A DNA stretch of 35,499 nt, taken from Pirellulaceae bacterium. Its GTDB lineage: Bacteria > Planctomycetota > Planctomycetia > Pirellulales > Pirellulaceae. This document shows positions 26,220-33,963 of this stretch, piece by piece. The stretch is taken from positions 1 to 35,499 of the forward strand of contig JAGFJK010000128.1 of assembly GCA_024102795.1 (NCBI GenBank). The letters run 5' to 3'. Numbering within the stretch: the stretch's first letter is position 1; each line of letters begins with the position of its first letter. The notes beneath the pieces were generated by a model. It did not search any database. It saw only the letters and a program-made list of their open reading frames with translations, and was not told the origin of the DNA. A program made the position numbers and the translations under genes.

Positions 26220-27008
26220 TCAGGACGCAATTCCCTCGCCGCGCACCTGGGGTTCGGGACGCCCCTTGCGCCACAGCTTCAGAATCACGCTCTGCGACGA
26301 TGTTCCCACCAGCGGGTAACTGGCAACTCGCCGTAGTTCGACCAGCCGCAGCAGTCCGCGATGCCGCGCCTCGTTGCGTTCTTCCACCCAGGCCGGCCCC
26401 TTCACGAGCAGCACTCGGCCGACCGAGTCCCAGTGCGGTTGCAGCCAGTGGCAGATTTTCCACAGCGGCCCGACCGCTCGCGCCACCACCGCGTCGAATC
26501 GCAAGTCTTCCAGCAATTCCTCCACGCGAACATGATGCACGGCCACCGGCAGGTCCAACTGCCGCACCAGGTCGTTCAGCACGCGGGCTTTCTTCTCGAC
26601 CGACTCGCACAGCGCCACGTCCAGGTCGGGCCGGACGATCGCCAGGACGATCCCCGGCACGCCGCCGCCGCTGCCCAGGTCCAGCACCTCCTCGCCCTGT
26701 CCCAGCCAGGCCGCCAACTGCAGGCTGTCCACCAGATCGCGGCCGACGAACTTGTCGAAATCGGTATGCCGAGTCAAATTCAACTGGCGATTCCAGTCCC
26801 ACAGCAGCCGGCAATACCGTTCCAACTGCGCGATCTGATCCGCGGGCAGCTCCAGCCCGTGCCGCCGGAGCGCCGCGGGCAGCGTATCCGCCGCGGGAGA
26901 ATCACTCGCGGGAGAATCCGACGAGGGAGAGTCATCCGCGGGAGAGTCATCCGCGGGAGAGTCCGACGAGGGCGTATCAGACGCGGAACTGTCAGCCGAA
27001 CCGCTCAC
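26220..27008 (-). CDS. rsmG: 16S rRNA (guanine527-N7)-methyltransferase RsmG with acidic repeat extension
   Basis: RsmG methylates G527 of 16S rRNA with SAM. Residues from about 42 match the family: LLWDWNRQLNLTRHTD, the SAM-binding VLDLGSGGGVPGI (108-120), CESVEKKARVLNDLVRQL and VVARAVGPL. The N-terminus (about 11-41) is an extra low-complexity stretch of Asp-Ser-Pro-Ala/Asp pentapeptides absent from E. coli RsmG (207 residues). The start is uncertain: a GTG at 27008 gives 262 residues and includes the repeats, while the open frame continues upstream to 27155 and would overlap the divergent oxidoreductase gene. An internal start after the repeats is also possible. Confidence 0.85.
   Translation of the reverse strand: MSGSADSSASDTPSSDSPADDSPADDSPSSDSPASDSPAADTLPAALRRHGLELPADQIAQLERYCRLLWDWNRQLNLTRHTDFDKFVGRDLVDSLQLAAWLGQGEEVLDLGSGGGVPGIVLAIVRPDLDVALCESVEKKARVLNDLVRQLDLPVAVHHVRVEELLEDLRFDAVVARAVGPLWKICHWLQPHWDSVGRVLLVKGPAWVEERNEARHRGLLRLVELRRVASYPLVGTSSQSVILKLWRKGRPEPQVRGEGIAS
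26890..26994. repeat. 15-bp tandem repeat inside the rsmG 5' region
   Basis: About seven imperfect units of 15 bases (consensus CCGCGGGAGAGTCAT on the plus strand) lie in frame. On the coding strand they specify Asp-Ser-Pro-Ala-Asp or Asp-Ser-Pro-Ser-Ser pentapeptides. Confidence 0.9.
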
Positions 27009-27136
27009 TGGATTTGTCCGCCTTTGCGAAGCGAGGTAGGATTCCTGGGGCCCCTTGAAGATAACCGATCCGGTCCGACACACGAAGGGCTTATCCTCAA
27101 CCGCCGCTGCACGCGGCTCGCGCTCCGGAGGCACAG

Positions 27137-28447
27137 ATGCCGCCAACTTCCTCACGACGCCAGTTTCTCGGCCAATGTGCCTGGGCCGCGGCCGCCACGA
27201 CGGGATTCTGGAGCGAATTGGCGGCGCAAGAAGCTCAAGGGCCCAACGATCGTTTACATCTGGCCGCCATCGGAGTGGGCAACCGGGGGTCGGTGAATCT
27301 GGCGGAGCTGCGGTCCGAAAACGTCGTCGCGCTGTGCGACGTGGACCAGCAGCAGCTCGACCAGCAGCACCAGCGTTACCCTCAGGCGGCGGTCTATCGC
27401 GACTTTCGCCGGCTGCTGGAACGCCGCGATCTGGACGCCGTGGTGATCAGCACGCCCGACCATACGCATTTTCATCCCGCGTGGGCCGCCCTGCAGTTGG
27501 GACTGCATGTCTACTGCGAGAAGCCGCTGGCCCATAGCATCTGGGAGGTGCGGCAGTTGGCCGAGGCCGCTCGGCGAGCGGGCGTGGCCACGCAGATGGG
27601 CAATCAGCATCATGCCAGCAGCGGCTATGCCCGCGTGGTGGACTGGGTCCGATCGGGCCGCTTGGGAACGATCCGCGAAGTTCACAGTTGGACCGACCGG
27701 CCGCTCTGGCCGCAGGGCGTCGATCGGCCAGTCGAAGTCCTGCCGGTGCCCGACCATCTGGACTGGGACCTGTGGCTGGGCCCGGCGCCGGAGCGTCCGT
27801 ACCATTCGATCTATCATCCGATTCGCTGGCGCGGCTGGTGGGACTTTGGCGGCGGAGCGCTGGCGGACATGGGCCCGCACCTGCTGGACCCGGCATACTG
27901 GGCGCTCGAACTGGCGTTGCCCGAACGCATCGAGGCGCGGTCGGACCCGGTGCACGACGAGACGCTGCCGGAGTCCAGCCAGGTGACGTTCGAATTCGCC
28001 GCCAGCGGGCGGCGCCCCGCGGTGCGGGTCCACTGGTACGACGGCGGCCGCAAGCCGGCCCGCGAAGTGACGGGCACCGACGATCCACCGGCCAACGGCA
28101 CTTTGCTGGTGGGAACCGAAGCCCGGCTGTTCGCTCCCGAACTGGGCGGGCGCCCGCTGGTCATCCCGCTGGCCGGAAAGGAACGTCCCGAATCGCCTCC
28201 GGCCAGCGTGCCCGTCTCGCCAGGGCATCATGCCGAGTGGCTGCGAGCGTGCAAGGGAGGTCCGGCGGCGGGCAGCGAGTTTTCCTACGCCGCTCGCCTG
28301 ACGGAAACCTGTCTGCTGGGCAACATTGCCATTCGCACCGGCCAGACGCTGACCTGGCTGGCCGACTCGATGCGCTTCGCCGATTGCCGTCAGGCCGATG
28401 CGCTGCTGCGCCGCGAGTATCGCGAAGGCTGGCGGGCCGGAACGTGA
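27137..28447 (+). CDS. Gfo/Idh/MocA-family oxidoreductase, Tat-exported
   Basis: This 436-residue NAD(P)-dependent oxidoreductase-like protein carries a twin-arginine signal (SRRQFLGQCAWAAAATTG). A Rossmann domain follows with GVGNRG (46-51), VVALCDVDQQQLDQ and VVISTPDHTHFHPA, and the CEKPLAHS motif whose lysine (129) is the family's catalytic residue. The C-terminal domain includes WDLWLGPAPERPYHSIYHP and GGGALADMGPHLLDPAYWAL, typical of planctomycete members thought to act on sugars. Export of a cofactor-binding enzyme through Tat fits the fold. GGAGG lies seven bases before the ATG. The gene is divergent from rsmG, and the 128 bases between them probably hold promoters for both. Confidence 0.92.
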   Translation: MPPTSSRRQFLGQCAWAAAATTGFWSELAAQEAQGPNDRLHLAAIGVGNRGSVNLAELRSENVVALCDVDQQQLDQQHQRYPQAAVYRDFRRLLERRDLDAVVISTPDHTHFHPAWAALQLGLHVYCEKPLAHSIWEVRQLAEAARRAGVATQMGNQHHASSGYARVVDWVRSGRLGTIREVHSWTDRPLWPQGVDRPVEVLPVPDHLDWDLWLGPAPERPYHSIYHPIRWRGWWDFGGGALADMGPHLLDPAYWALELALPERIEARSDPVHDETLPESSQVTFEFAASGRRPAVRVHWYDGGRKPAREVTGTDDPPANGTLLVGTEARLFAPELGGRPLVIPLAGKERPESPPASVPVSPGHHAEWLRACKGGPAAGSEFSYAARLTETCLLGNIAIRTGQTLTWLADSMRFADCRQADALLRREYREGWRAGT

Positions 28448-28469
28448 CGCGGCCTGGTCCGATTGTGGC

Positions 28470-28475
28470 TATAAT
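28470..28475 (+). promoter_or_regulatory. Candidate -10 element (TATAAT) of the membrane-protein gene pair
   Basis: A perfect TATAAT lies 22 bases after the oxidoreductase stop and 38 bases before the next ATG. No good -35 is visible. The following bases (CGGG) resemble those after the minus-strand TATAAT at 35061-35066. Confidence 0.4.
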
Positions 28476-28513
28476 CGGGTCCGGACAACTTCCTGCAACT
28501 CGCGGATCAACGC

Positions 28514-29134
28514 ATGCTGCGGCGACTACTCAATCTGTTTCTGCTGTCCCTGGCACTCACCGGCACCTGGCTGGCCTGGGAACAAGCCAGCCAGCAGGGA
28601 GCCCTGCGCGAACGCTACCAGCAGTTGGCCGAGAAGGTGGGCATGGTGGAGGTGGAACAGCCGGACAAGCTGCACGTCCGCGCGGTGCCGACGGGCGAGC
28701 CGCTGCACTGGGCGTGGCACATTTATGTCCCGGACAACTATCATATGCAGCTCCGATCGGAAATTGGTACGGGCACCAGCAGCAGCCACGGCTATTTCCA
28801 GAACGAGGGCTATCGCGATCTGGCCCGCGTTCGGCTGCGTAAGCTGGACGGAGTGTGGCAGATCTGGGAAAAGCTGCACGGCGGTTCGAGCTACAGTTAC
28901 GGGTTGGGCGAGGAGATCGAGCGGCAGTTGGATCAGTTTGAGAAGTTGCGCGTCGAGCAGCTCGGCGAGGACAAGCTGCAGGTGTCCGATGGCCAGGAGG
29001 TGTTGACGCTGCTGCGGATTTCGGCACCCAGCGACACGCCCGGCCAGCCGGACACAACCGTGGTTGTGCTGCGCGTCGGGACGGAGCAGGCGTGGCAGAA
29101 GTTTGATAGTGCCCCGAAATCGGCGGAGCGATGA
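28514..29134 (+). CDS. Membrane-anchored protein of unknown function
   Basis: I do not recognise this 206-residue protein. It has an N-terminal membrane or uncleaved signal segment (about 5-24, LLNLFLLSLALTGTWLAW), then a short predicted coiled coil (25-45, QGALRERYQQLAEKVGM) and a beta-rich domain with WHIYVPDNYHMQLRSEIG (about 68-85). A Gly/Ser/Tyr loop and a second helical stretch (EEIERQLDQFEKLRVEQL) follow. Orientation suggests that most of the protein is outside the cytoplasm. The next gene overlaps by four bases (ATGA) and encodes a protein of similar layout, so they probably form a two-gene unit. It is convergent with the FtsK-containing operon; no functional link is shown. Confidence 0.75.
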   Translation: MLRRLLNLFLLSLALTGTWLAWEQASQQGALRERYQQLAEKVGMVEVEQPDKLHVRAVPTGEPLHWAWHIYVPDNYHMQLRSEIGTGTSSSHGYFQNEGYRDLARVRLRKLDGVWQIWEKLHGGSSYSYGLGEEIERQLDQFEKLRVEQLGEDKLQVSDGQEVLTLLRISAPSDTPGQPDTTVVVLRVGTEQAWQKFDSAPKSAER

Positions 29135-29859
29135 ACCAGCCAGCGACCCCCGAACCGTCCGAACCCGAAGCCGGGCCACCGGCCTCCGAGTCGCCCGGCG
29201 CACCGCCGCAACTGGAGGCGATTTCGGGCCGTCGAGCGGACCAGACGCGGCCGCGCCCCGTGCGCTGGCAATGGAGCCTGCTGACGCTGCTGCTGCTGAT
29301 GGCCGTTGTGGGCAGTTGGAGCGCCTGGTATCGGACTCGCAGCCAGAACGATTGGTACCGCCGGCAGATCGACATCTTGCGGGATCTGGCCGGCGAACTG
29401 GTCGTGAACGATCCCGGACGGATCGCGGCGGTCGAAGTGCCGCCCATGTGGCACTCCGAGCGGCGCTGGGAGGTGTACCTGCCGGAAGGCCACGAATACC
29501 GGCTGAAGGCGGCCACGGCGGGGATCGGCGAGCGACAGTTTCCGGACGCCGAGCGGGAGGTTTCGCTGGCCGCGGGCCGGCACGTGATCGGCCTGCTGGA
29601 AGCCGATCAGCGCGAATGGACCCAGTTCACCGTCGAAGTGGACGGCCAGCGCGTGTGGCCCGCGATCGAACCCGTGAGCCGAACGGGCAACACCAGCGGC
29701 CAGAGCGATCCGGCCGAGCGTTCGCAGCAATTCCCGCTCGACCGGCCGCTGGTGCTGAAACGGCTGCGGTACGCCGATCTCAGTCAGCCGCCAGCTCCTA
29801 ACACGCCGACCCAGTGGTCCGACCGAGGACTGCTGCTGTGGATCGAAGTGGTCCCTTAA
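29131..29859 (+). CDS. Membrane-anchored protein of unknown function, related to its upstream neighbour
   Basis: This 242-residue protein has a Pro/Glu-rich N-terminal segment (1-45), one membrane helix (about 48-66, WSLLTLLLLMAVVGSWSAWY), a short coiled coil (DWYRRQIDILRDLAGEL) and a beta-rich C-terminal domain. The segment WEVYLPEGHEYRLKAATAGIG parallels WHIYVPDNYHMQLRSEIG of the preceding protein, after a similar helix-coiled coil order, so the two look like diverged paralogues. Function is unknown. Its TAA overlaps the stop codon of the convergent nuclease-translocase gene (shared TTAA at 29856-29859). Confidence 0.75.
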   Translation: MNQPATPEPSEPEAGPPASESPGAPPQLEAISGRRADQTRPRPVRWQWSLLTLLLLMAVVGSWSAWYRTRSQNDWYRRQIDILRDLAGELVVNDPGRIAAVEVPPMWHSERRWEVYLPEGHEYRLKAATAGIGERQFPDAEREVSLAAGRHVIGLLEADQREWTQFTVEVDGQRVWPAIEPVSRTGNTSGQSDPAERSQQFPLDRPLVLKRLRYADLSQPPAPNTPTQWSDRGLLLWIEVVP

Positions 29860-31724
29860 GACCGCCGCGAAACTTCCCGGACGCCGAACACACGAGCGCG
29901 CTCGTCCGGCGGCACATAGATGCCTTGCAGCCGGCGGCACGGCCCGATGTCCTTGAACAGCAGGTCGCCTTGTCCCAGCAGCCGGGCCGCGCCCAACTCG
30001 CCCAGCAGCATCCGCGATTCGATTTCCTTGTTGGTCTTGAGTGCCACGCGGGCCGGGATGTTGGAGTCCAGCGCGCCGCGGATCACCTCGCGGCTGGGCT
30101 GCTGCGTGGCCAGGACCAGGTGGATTCCGGCGGCGCGAGCCTTGGCGCCGAGGCGAAAGATCTCGGATTCCAGCCGCGTGCGGAGCTTGCGATCGCGGCT
30201 GACCAGGTCGAAGTATTCGTCGCAAACGCAGACGATGCGAGGCAGCGCCGCGCCGCTGCGCCGGGCGTGTTGATCCAGCGAGTCGGCGCCGTCCATCACG
30301 CCGTACCGCCGCTCCATTTCCTCGACCAGCCGCCGCAGCACCTCCACCACGCATTGCTCGTCGGGGTACACCACCGGTTCCAGCAGCCAGGGCGAACCGC
30401 TCAGGTCGTTGAACGCATGGCGTTTGGGATCGATCAGCACCAGCCGCATCGTCTCGGGGCTGTTGGCGTGAATCAGTCCGGCGATGGCCGCCCGCAACCA
30501 TTCGCTCTTGCCGCTGCCCGTGGTGCCAGCCACCAGCAGGTGACAATGTTCGGGTTGCGACAGGTCGGCGAAATGCAGCCGGCCCTCCAGGTCGACTCCG
30601 ACGGGGACGCGGGCACAACCTCGTGCGGACTTTTCGGGCAACTGTCCGCGGACGTCCGCCAGGCAAACCGTTTGCCGATCGGGGCGCTGGATATCGATCG
30701 CCAGTTGTCCGGACTCGGAACTGATGAACGGCGGCTGTTCGAGTTCCAGCCGCACGCGGATCTCCTCGGCCAGGCCCTCGATCTTGCGCACGCGGACGCC
30801 GCGCGCCGGGCGCAATGGATAGCGGACGAACGCCGGGCCGACGATCGGATCGCCCGCCAGTTCCGCCGCCGCGTCGTACTCGTGCAACGTGGCCAGCAGC
30901 GCGGCACCCAGTTGCCGGTGCCGATCGCTGGGAGGAGACGCGGCCGGAACTCGCGGCGCTTCGCTGGTTGCCGGCCGCACATCGCCGGCCACTCCCGCCA
31001 GGCGGCCGATCAACTCGATCAGCCGGGCCTGGGCTTGTTCCAGTTGCCCGGCCGAAAACAACCGTTCCTCGCGGCGCGGCTTGAATGTGACCATTGCCAA
31101 CGGTCCGGCGTCGGCCTCGGCGGCGCGGGCCTTGAGCATCAAGTGGTACAGGCAGGCCTGCCCCAGATCGGCCTGCTCGTGCCCTTGTCCCAGCTTCAGT
31201 TCGGCGACGCACCAGGTGTTCGAACCGGGTTGCCGCCAGATCGCGTCGGCCGTGCCGCTGAGCCGCACCGAGTCGGACCAGCCGGGTTGCTGAAGAAGAA
31301 TCTCCAGCGGCTGTTCGCTTTGCACCAGATCGGCCGGTTCGGGCAACTGGCCGCTGGCCTGGTGGACGGCCCAGACAAGGTCGCCAATCCAATCGCACAA
31401 CTGGCAGACCGCCTCCCAGAACAGCCAGGTCTGCTCGGCCGATTCCTGCAACGCGGCCTGGCGAGCGGTCAGCGGTCCGCCCACCAATCGCCGGTAGGCG
31501 TGGTCGCGAAGCGTGGTCTTCCAGTGGTCCAGATCGAGTCGTTCGCCGCGCAGCAGCGGCAGCCAGTTCGTCTCGCGCTCGGCGTCGATCAGGCCCGCGA
31601 ACACTTCATGGAACATCGTACCCAACAGGCGCGTCGAGGCCACGGACTCGCCGTCGCCCGACGCGCCCGCCGCTTGCTGAAACAAGGCGTCTCTTACCTG
31701 CCGGACGGATAGATTCACTGGCAT
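29856..31724 (-). CDS. PD-(D/E)XK nuclease - FtsK/SpoIIIE translocase fusion
   Basis: This protein of about 622 residues joins two modules. Residues 1-210 look like a RecB/Cas4-type PD-(D/E)XK nuclease: GTMFHEV with a conserved His39, GTADAIW (Asp160), AELKLG (Glu175, Lys177) and QACLYHLM (Gln189, Tyr193). Residues about 330-622 are an FtsK/SpoIIIE motor: LLVAGTTGSGKSEWLRAAIA (Walker A 400-407), LRLVLIDPKRHAFNDL, IVCVCDEYFDL (Walker B, about 497-503), HLVLATQQPSREVI and a GQGDLLF block. No membrane segments and no gamma winged-helix domain follow, so it is not a normal cell-division FtsK. It is the last gene of an apparent three-gene unit. The start is uncertain: ATGs at 31724 and 31742 lie in an 18-bp duplication, and a GTG at 31775 is in frame. 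Confidence 0.85.
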   Translation of the reverse strand: MPVNLSVRQVRDALFQQAAGASGDGESVASTRLLGTMFHEVFAGLIDAERETNWLPLLRGERLDLDHWKTTLRDHAYRRLVGGPLTARQAALQESAEQTWLFWEAVCQLCDWIGDLVWAVHQASGQLPEPADLVQSEQPLEILLQQPGWSDSVRLSGTADAIWRQPGSNTWCVAELKLGQGHEQADLGQACLYHLMLKARAAEADAGPLAMVTFKPRREERLFSAGQLEQAQARLIELIGRLAGVAGDVRPATSEAPRVPAASPPSDRHRQLGAALLATLHEYDAAAELAGDPIVGPAFVRYPLRPARGVRVRKIEGLAEEIRVRLELEQPPFISSESGQLAIDIQRPDRQTVCLADVRGQLPEKSARGCARVPVGVDLEGRLHFADLSQPEHCHLLVAGTTGSGKSEWLRAAIAGLIHANSPETMRLVLIDPKRHAFNDLSGSPWLLEPVVYPDEQCVVEVLRRLVEEMERRYGVMDGADSLDQHARRSGAALPRIVCVCDEYFDLVSRDRKLRTRLESEIFRLGAKARAAGIHLVLATQQPSREVIRGALDSNIPARVALKTNKEIESRMLLGELGAARLLGQGDLLFKDIGPCRRLQGIYVPPDERARVFGVREVSRRS

Positions 31725-31753
31725 GATGCGACCCACTGGCATGATGCGACCAT
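31718..31753. repeat. 18-bp in-frame tandem duplication at the nuclease-translocase start
   Basis: ACTGGCATGATGCGACC(C/A) occurs at 31718-31735 and 31736-31753, identical in 17 of 18 bases. Each copy carries an ATG on the minus strand in the reading frame of the downstream protein, so the start choice is ambiguous. Confidence 0.85.
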
Positions 31754-31771
31754 TCTGGACGTAAGTCGATG

Positions 31772-31938
31772 CCACATATAGCCCGACGCGTAAGCGAGCC
31801 CACGTGAAGCAGCGTAGCCATCAAAACCTTTCGTGCTTCATCGTGGTGGCCGGATTCGTGGTGCTCACTCGCTTACGCTTCGTGCTAACTTGGTATTGGC
31901 ACTCATCGCCCCTCGCTTACGCTTCGGGTTATATGTGG
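31772..31938. repeat. Inverted-repeat element between the ATPase and nuclease-translocase genes
   Basis: Arms at 31772-31798 and 31912-31938 match in 25 of 27 bases when one is reversed (CCACATATA..GCGTAAGCGAG). A further partial copy with CTCGCTTACGCTTCG is at 31868-31882. The gap of 235 bases holds no gene that I can support. The element resembles a small non-autonomous repeat inserted into the operon. Confidence 0.75.
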
Positions 31939-31959
31939 ATCCCAAGTGGCTCTGTACAA

Positions 31960-33963
31960 CTAAACTTCAATCCGTTCGAAGATCACCAGCGGCGGTCCGG
32001 CCAGCACTCCGAAACGGTCCCGATTTCGTTCCAGGCAGCGCGCGATCTGTTCCAGGTCGCAGTCCAACTGCTCGGCCACCTCGCTGGCCCGAACCAGGTG
32101 CCGCTGCTGCACGACTTCGAGCAGACCATCGTACAGCGGGTCGGGACCGCTGGTGGCGTCCGCCGGAATCAACTCGTCCAGCAGTTCCTTGAGGCTGGAC
32201 GGCAGGTTGGCGACCAACCAGTCGCGGACCGTGGCCTCGGCCAGGGTCTGGCCGTCATGCGTCAGGTCGCCCGAACGGGCATCGGCCAGCAGGCCCCGCA
32301 GGGCGTCGAGTGCCGCCATGGCGTCGGCGGCGGGTCGCACCAGCGGCACGCCGTGCTGCGCCAGGGCCCGCAGATGCTCGTCCGCCTTGCGAGCGGTCCG
32401 CGGAACCGGGATGCGGGCGTCGCGGACCAGGACCAGGTTGCCGCCGCCGTGCCGCTGCACGTGCTCGCGCAGCCGCTTCAGCCGCCCGGTCAGCCGATTG
32501 CCCGTATCGTTGCAGACGATGACGGTCGCCCGGCCCTCGCGCGCCTGGACCGCGAAATCCGCTTCGGGGACATCGGCCCGAGCGGCCGTGCGCGACGGGT
32601 CCACCAGCAGCAACGCCAGCGGCAGACCGTGACTCAGCGTCTCGTCCGAGCGGGACGGGTTCCAGCCGCGTAAGGCCTGTTCGAACGCCGTGTCGAACTG
32701 CCGCTGCAACGTCTGTTCGGGCGGAATCCGCGGCGCATCCCGGCCCGTCCGCCACCGCTCGTACTGCTGCCGGCAGAAGGCCAGCAAACGGCGCGGCGTG
32801 CAACTGCCGGTCGCCCCGGACGCGACGAACCGATCGACCGCCGCCGAACCGATGGGCCAGCAAGGGTCTGGGGACGGACCGCGCGCGGCGGACGGAGCGG
32901 CCTCGCGCGGCGGGTCTTCGATTCGGTCCGGGGCCAACGGGTCCTCCCGCCGCCCCGCGGCCAGCAGCCGTTCGGCCACCAGCAGCCGCGCTTGCTCGGC
33001 ATCCAGCGGTTCGAGCACCTCCAAGGTTTCCCGCAGGCGGTCCATGTCAGCGGTGCGTATCGCCTGTTCCATGGTTTCCAGAAACGTGGATTGCACTCCG
33101 GTGATCAGCAGCATGTGTTGCGTGCGGTCGTGCAGGGCGCTCATCATCCGCCCGAAGGCAAACGGCCCTTCCAGGTCGCGGCTGTCGGCTTGCAGCGCTT
33201 CCACCTGGTCGAAACACAGGACCAGCGGCAGCTCGGGTCCGGCCAGCCGGCTGAGCGATTCGATCAGGTCGAGCGCTTCCTCTTCGGGATCCGCTTCGTC
33301 GGGCATCGGCAGCAGTCCCAGCGCCGCCAGTTCGGCTTCGGGCAGCGTGCCCTCGGCCAGCCAGTCGCGCACTGCTCGCCGGCAACGGCCCAGCGCCCAC
33401 AGCTTCAGCACCGTCGCCAGGTTGCCGGGCAATTTGCAGTCGCGAACCAGCCGGTCCATCAGGTCCTGGGCCTCTTCGCTGGCCTGCTCCGCACGGTCGG
33501 GTAATCGTAGCCGAGCCCACCAGCGATCCGACATTTCGGGTTTATTGACGTACCGCGAGGCGCGGGAAATCAGCAGCCAGTCGAGCTGCGTCGGCCCCTG
33601 GTCCACCCGGCGCAGCAGGTCGCCGGTGACCGCGCGCCGCAAGTGCCGGCAGATCATCCGGCTGCCCGCCCGCAATCTCAGGCCGCTGAAAAGGGCCGGC
33701 GGCAGCGGAGGCAAGTTGGATTGCGGCGGATGGGAGGCACCCTGGCCGGCCAGATGGCTCCGCAGGCGGGCCAGCAGGTGCGTCTTGCCGCTGCCCGGTT
33801 CGCCGTGGACCAGCACCGACTGCGTGGCTCCTGTCCGGCGGACCATTTCCAGGGCCGTGCGGCAGGCCTCGAACGCCCGCGCATGAATTCGCGGCACATC
33901 CGGGATGTGCTGCTCCCAAGGGTCCGCCACGATCGCACGCAGGAACGGATTCATCTGGCTCAC
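31960..33963 (-). CDS. AAA-type ATPase of the three-gene operon, with C-terminal winged helix
   Basis: This 667-residue protein has an N-terminal P-loop ATPase domain: Walker A GEPGSGKT (54-61) and a Walker B-like LPLVLCFDQ (245-253) with Asp-Gln in place of Asp-Glu, then MLLITGVQST in the sensor position. An Arg-rich helical region follows (about 330-450), then an alpha/beta segment with ATVIVCNDTGN and GNLVLVRDARIP (about 490-550), and a C-terminal winged-helix-like end (LVRASEVAEQLDCDLEQIAR). The overall layout recalls ORC/Cdc6-like or STAND-type DNA-associated ATPases. The GTG start overlaps the upstream stop codon (GTGA); an ATG at 33954 is the alternative. I do not recognise the family. 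It probably powers or regulates the neighbouring nuclease-translocase. Confidence 0.8.
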   Translation of the reverse strand: MSQMNPFLRAIVADPWEQHIPDVPRIHARAFEACRTALEMVRRTGATQSVLVHGEPGSGKTHLLARLRSHLAGQGASHPPQSNLPPLPPALFSGLRLRAGSRMICRHLRRAVTGDLLRRVDQGPTQLDWLLISRASRYVNKPEMSDRWWARLRLPDRAEQASEEAQDLMDRLVRDCKLPGNLATVLKLWALGRCRRAVRDWLAEGTLPEAELAALGLLPMPDEADPEEEALDLIESLSRLAGPELPLVLCFDQVEALQADSRDLEGPFAFGRMMSALHDRTQHMLLITGVQSTFLETMEQAIRTADMDRLRETLEVLEPLDAEQARLLVAERLLAAGRREDPLAPDRIEDPPREAAPSAARGPSPDPCWPIGSAAVDRFVASGATGSCTPRRLLAFCRQQYERWRTGRDAPRIPPEQTLQRQFDTAFEQALRGWNPSRSDETLSHGLPLALLLVDPSRTAARADVPEADFAVQAREGRATVIVCNDTGNRLTGRLKRLREHVQRHGGGNLVLVRDARIPVPRTARKADEHLRALAQHGVPLVRPAADAMAALDALRGLLADARSGDLTHDGQTLAEATVRDWLVANLPSSLKELLDELIPADATSGPDPLYDGLLEVVQQRHLVRASEVAEQLDCDLEQIARCLERNRDRFGVLAGPPLVIFERIEV

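Noticed and set aside
26936-26994. Possible short CRISPR or regulatory array
   Set aside because: The 15-bp units are in frame inside rsmG and have no spacers; they are coding repeats.
28933-31398. Long minus-strand frame spanning the membrane-protein genes and part of the nuclease-translocase gene
   Set aside because: It overlaps the recognised FtsK frame in another frame and has low-complexity Arg/Ala/Gly sequence without motifs.
29814-31712. Plus-strand frame opposite the nuclease-translocase gene
   Set aside because: Antisense to clear Walker motifs; no recognisable domain of its own.
29856-31724. Annotation as the cell-division protein FtsK
   Set aside because: No N-terminal membrane helices and no gamma domain, and a nuclease-like domain precedes the motor.
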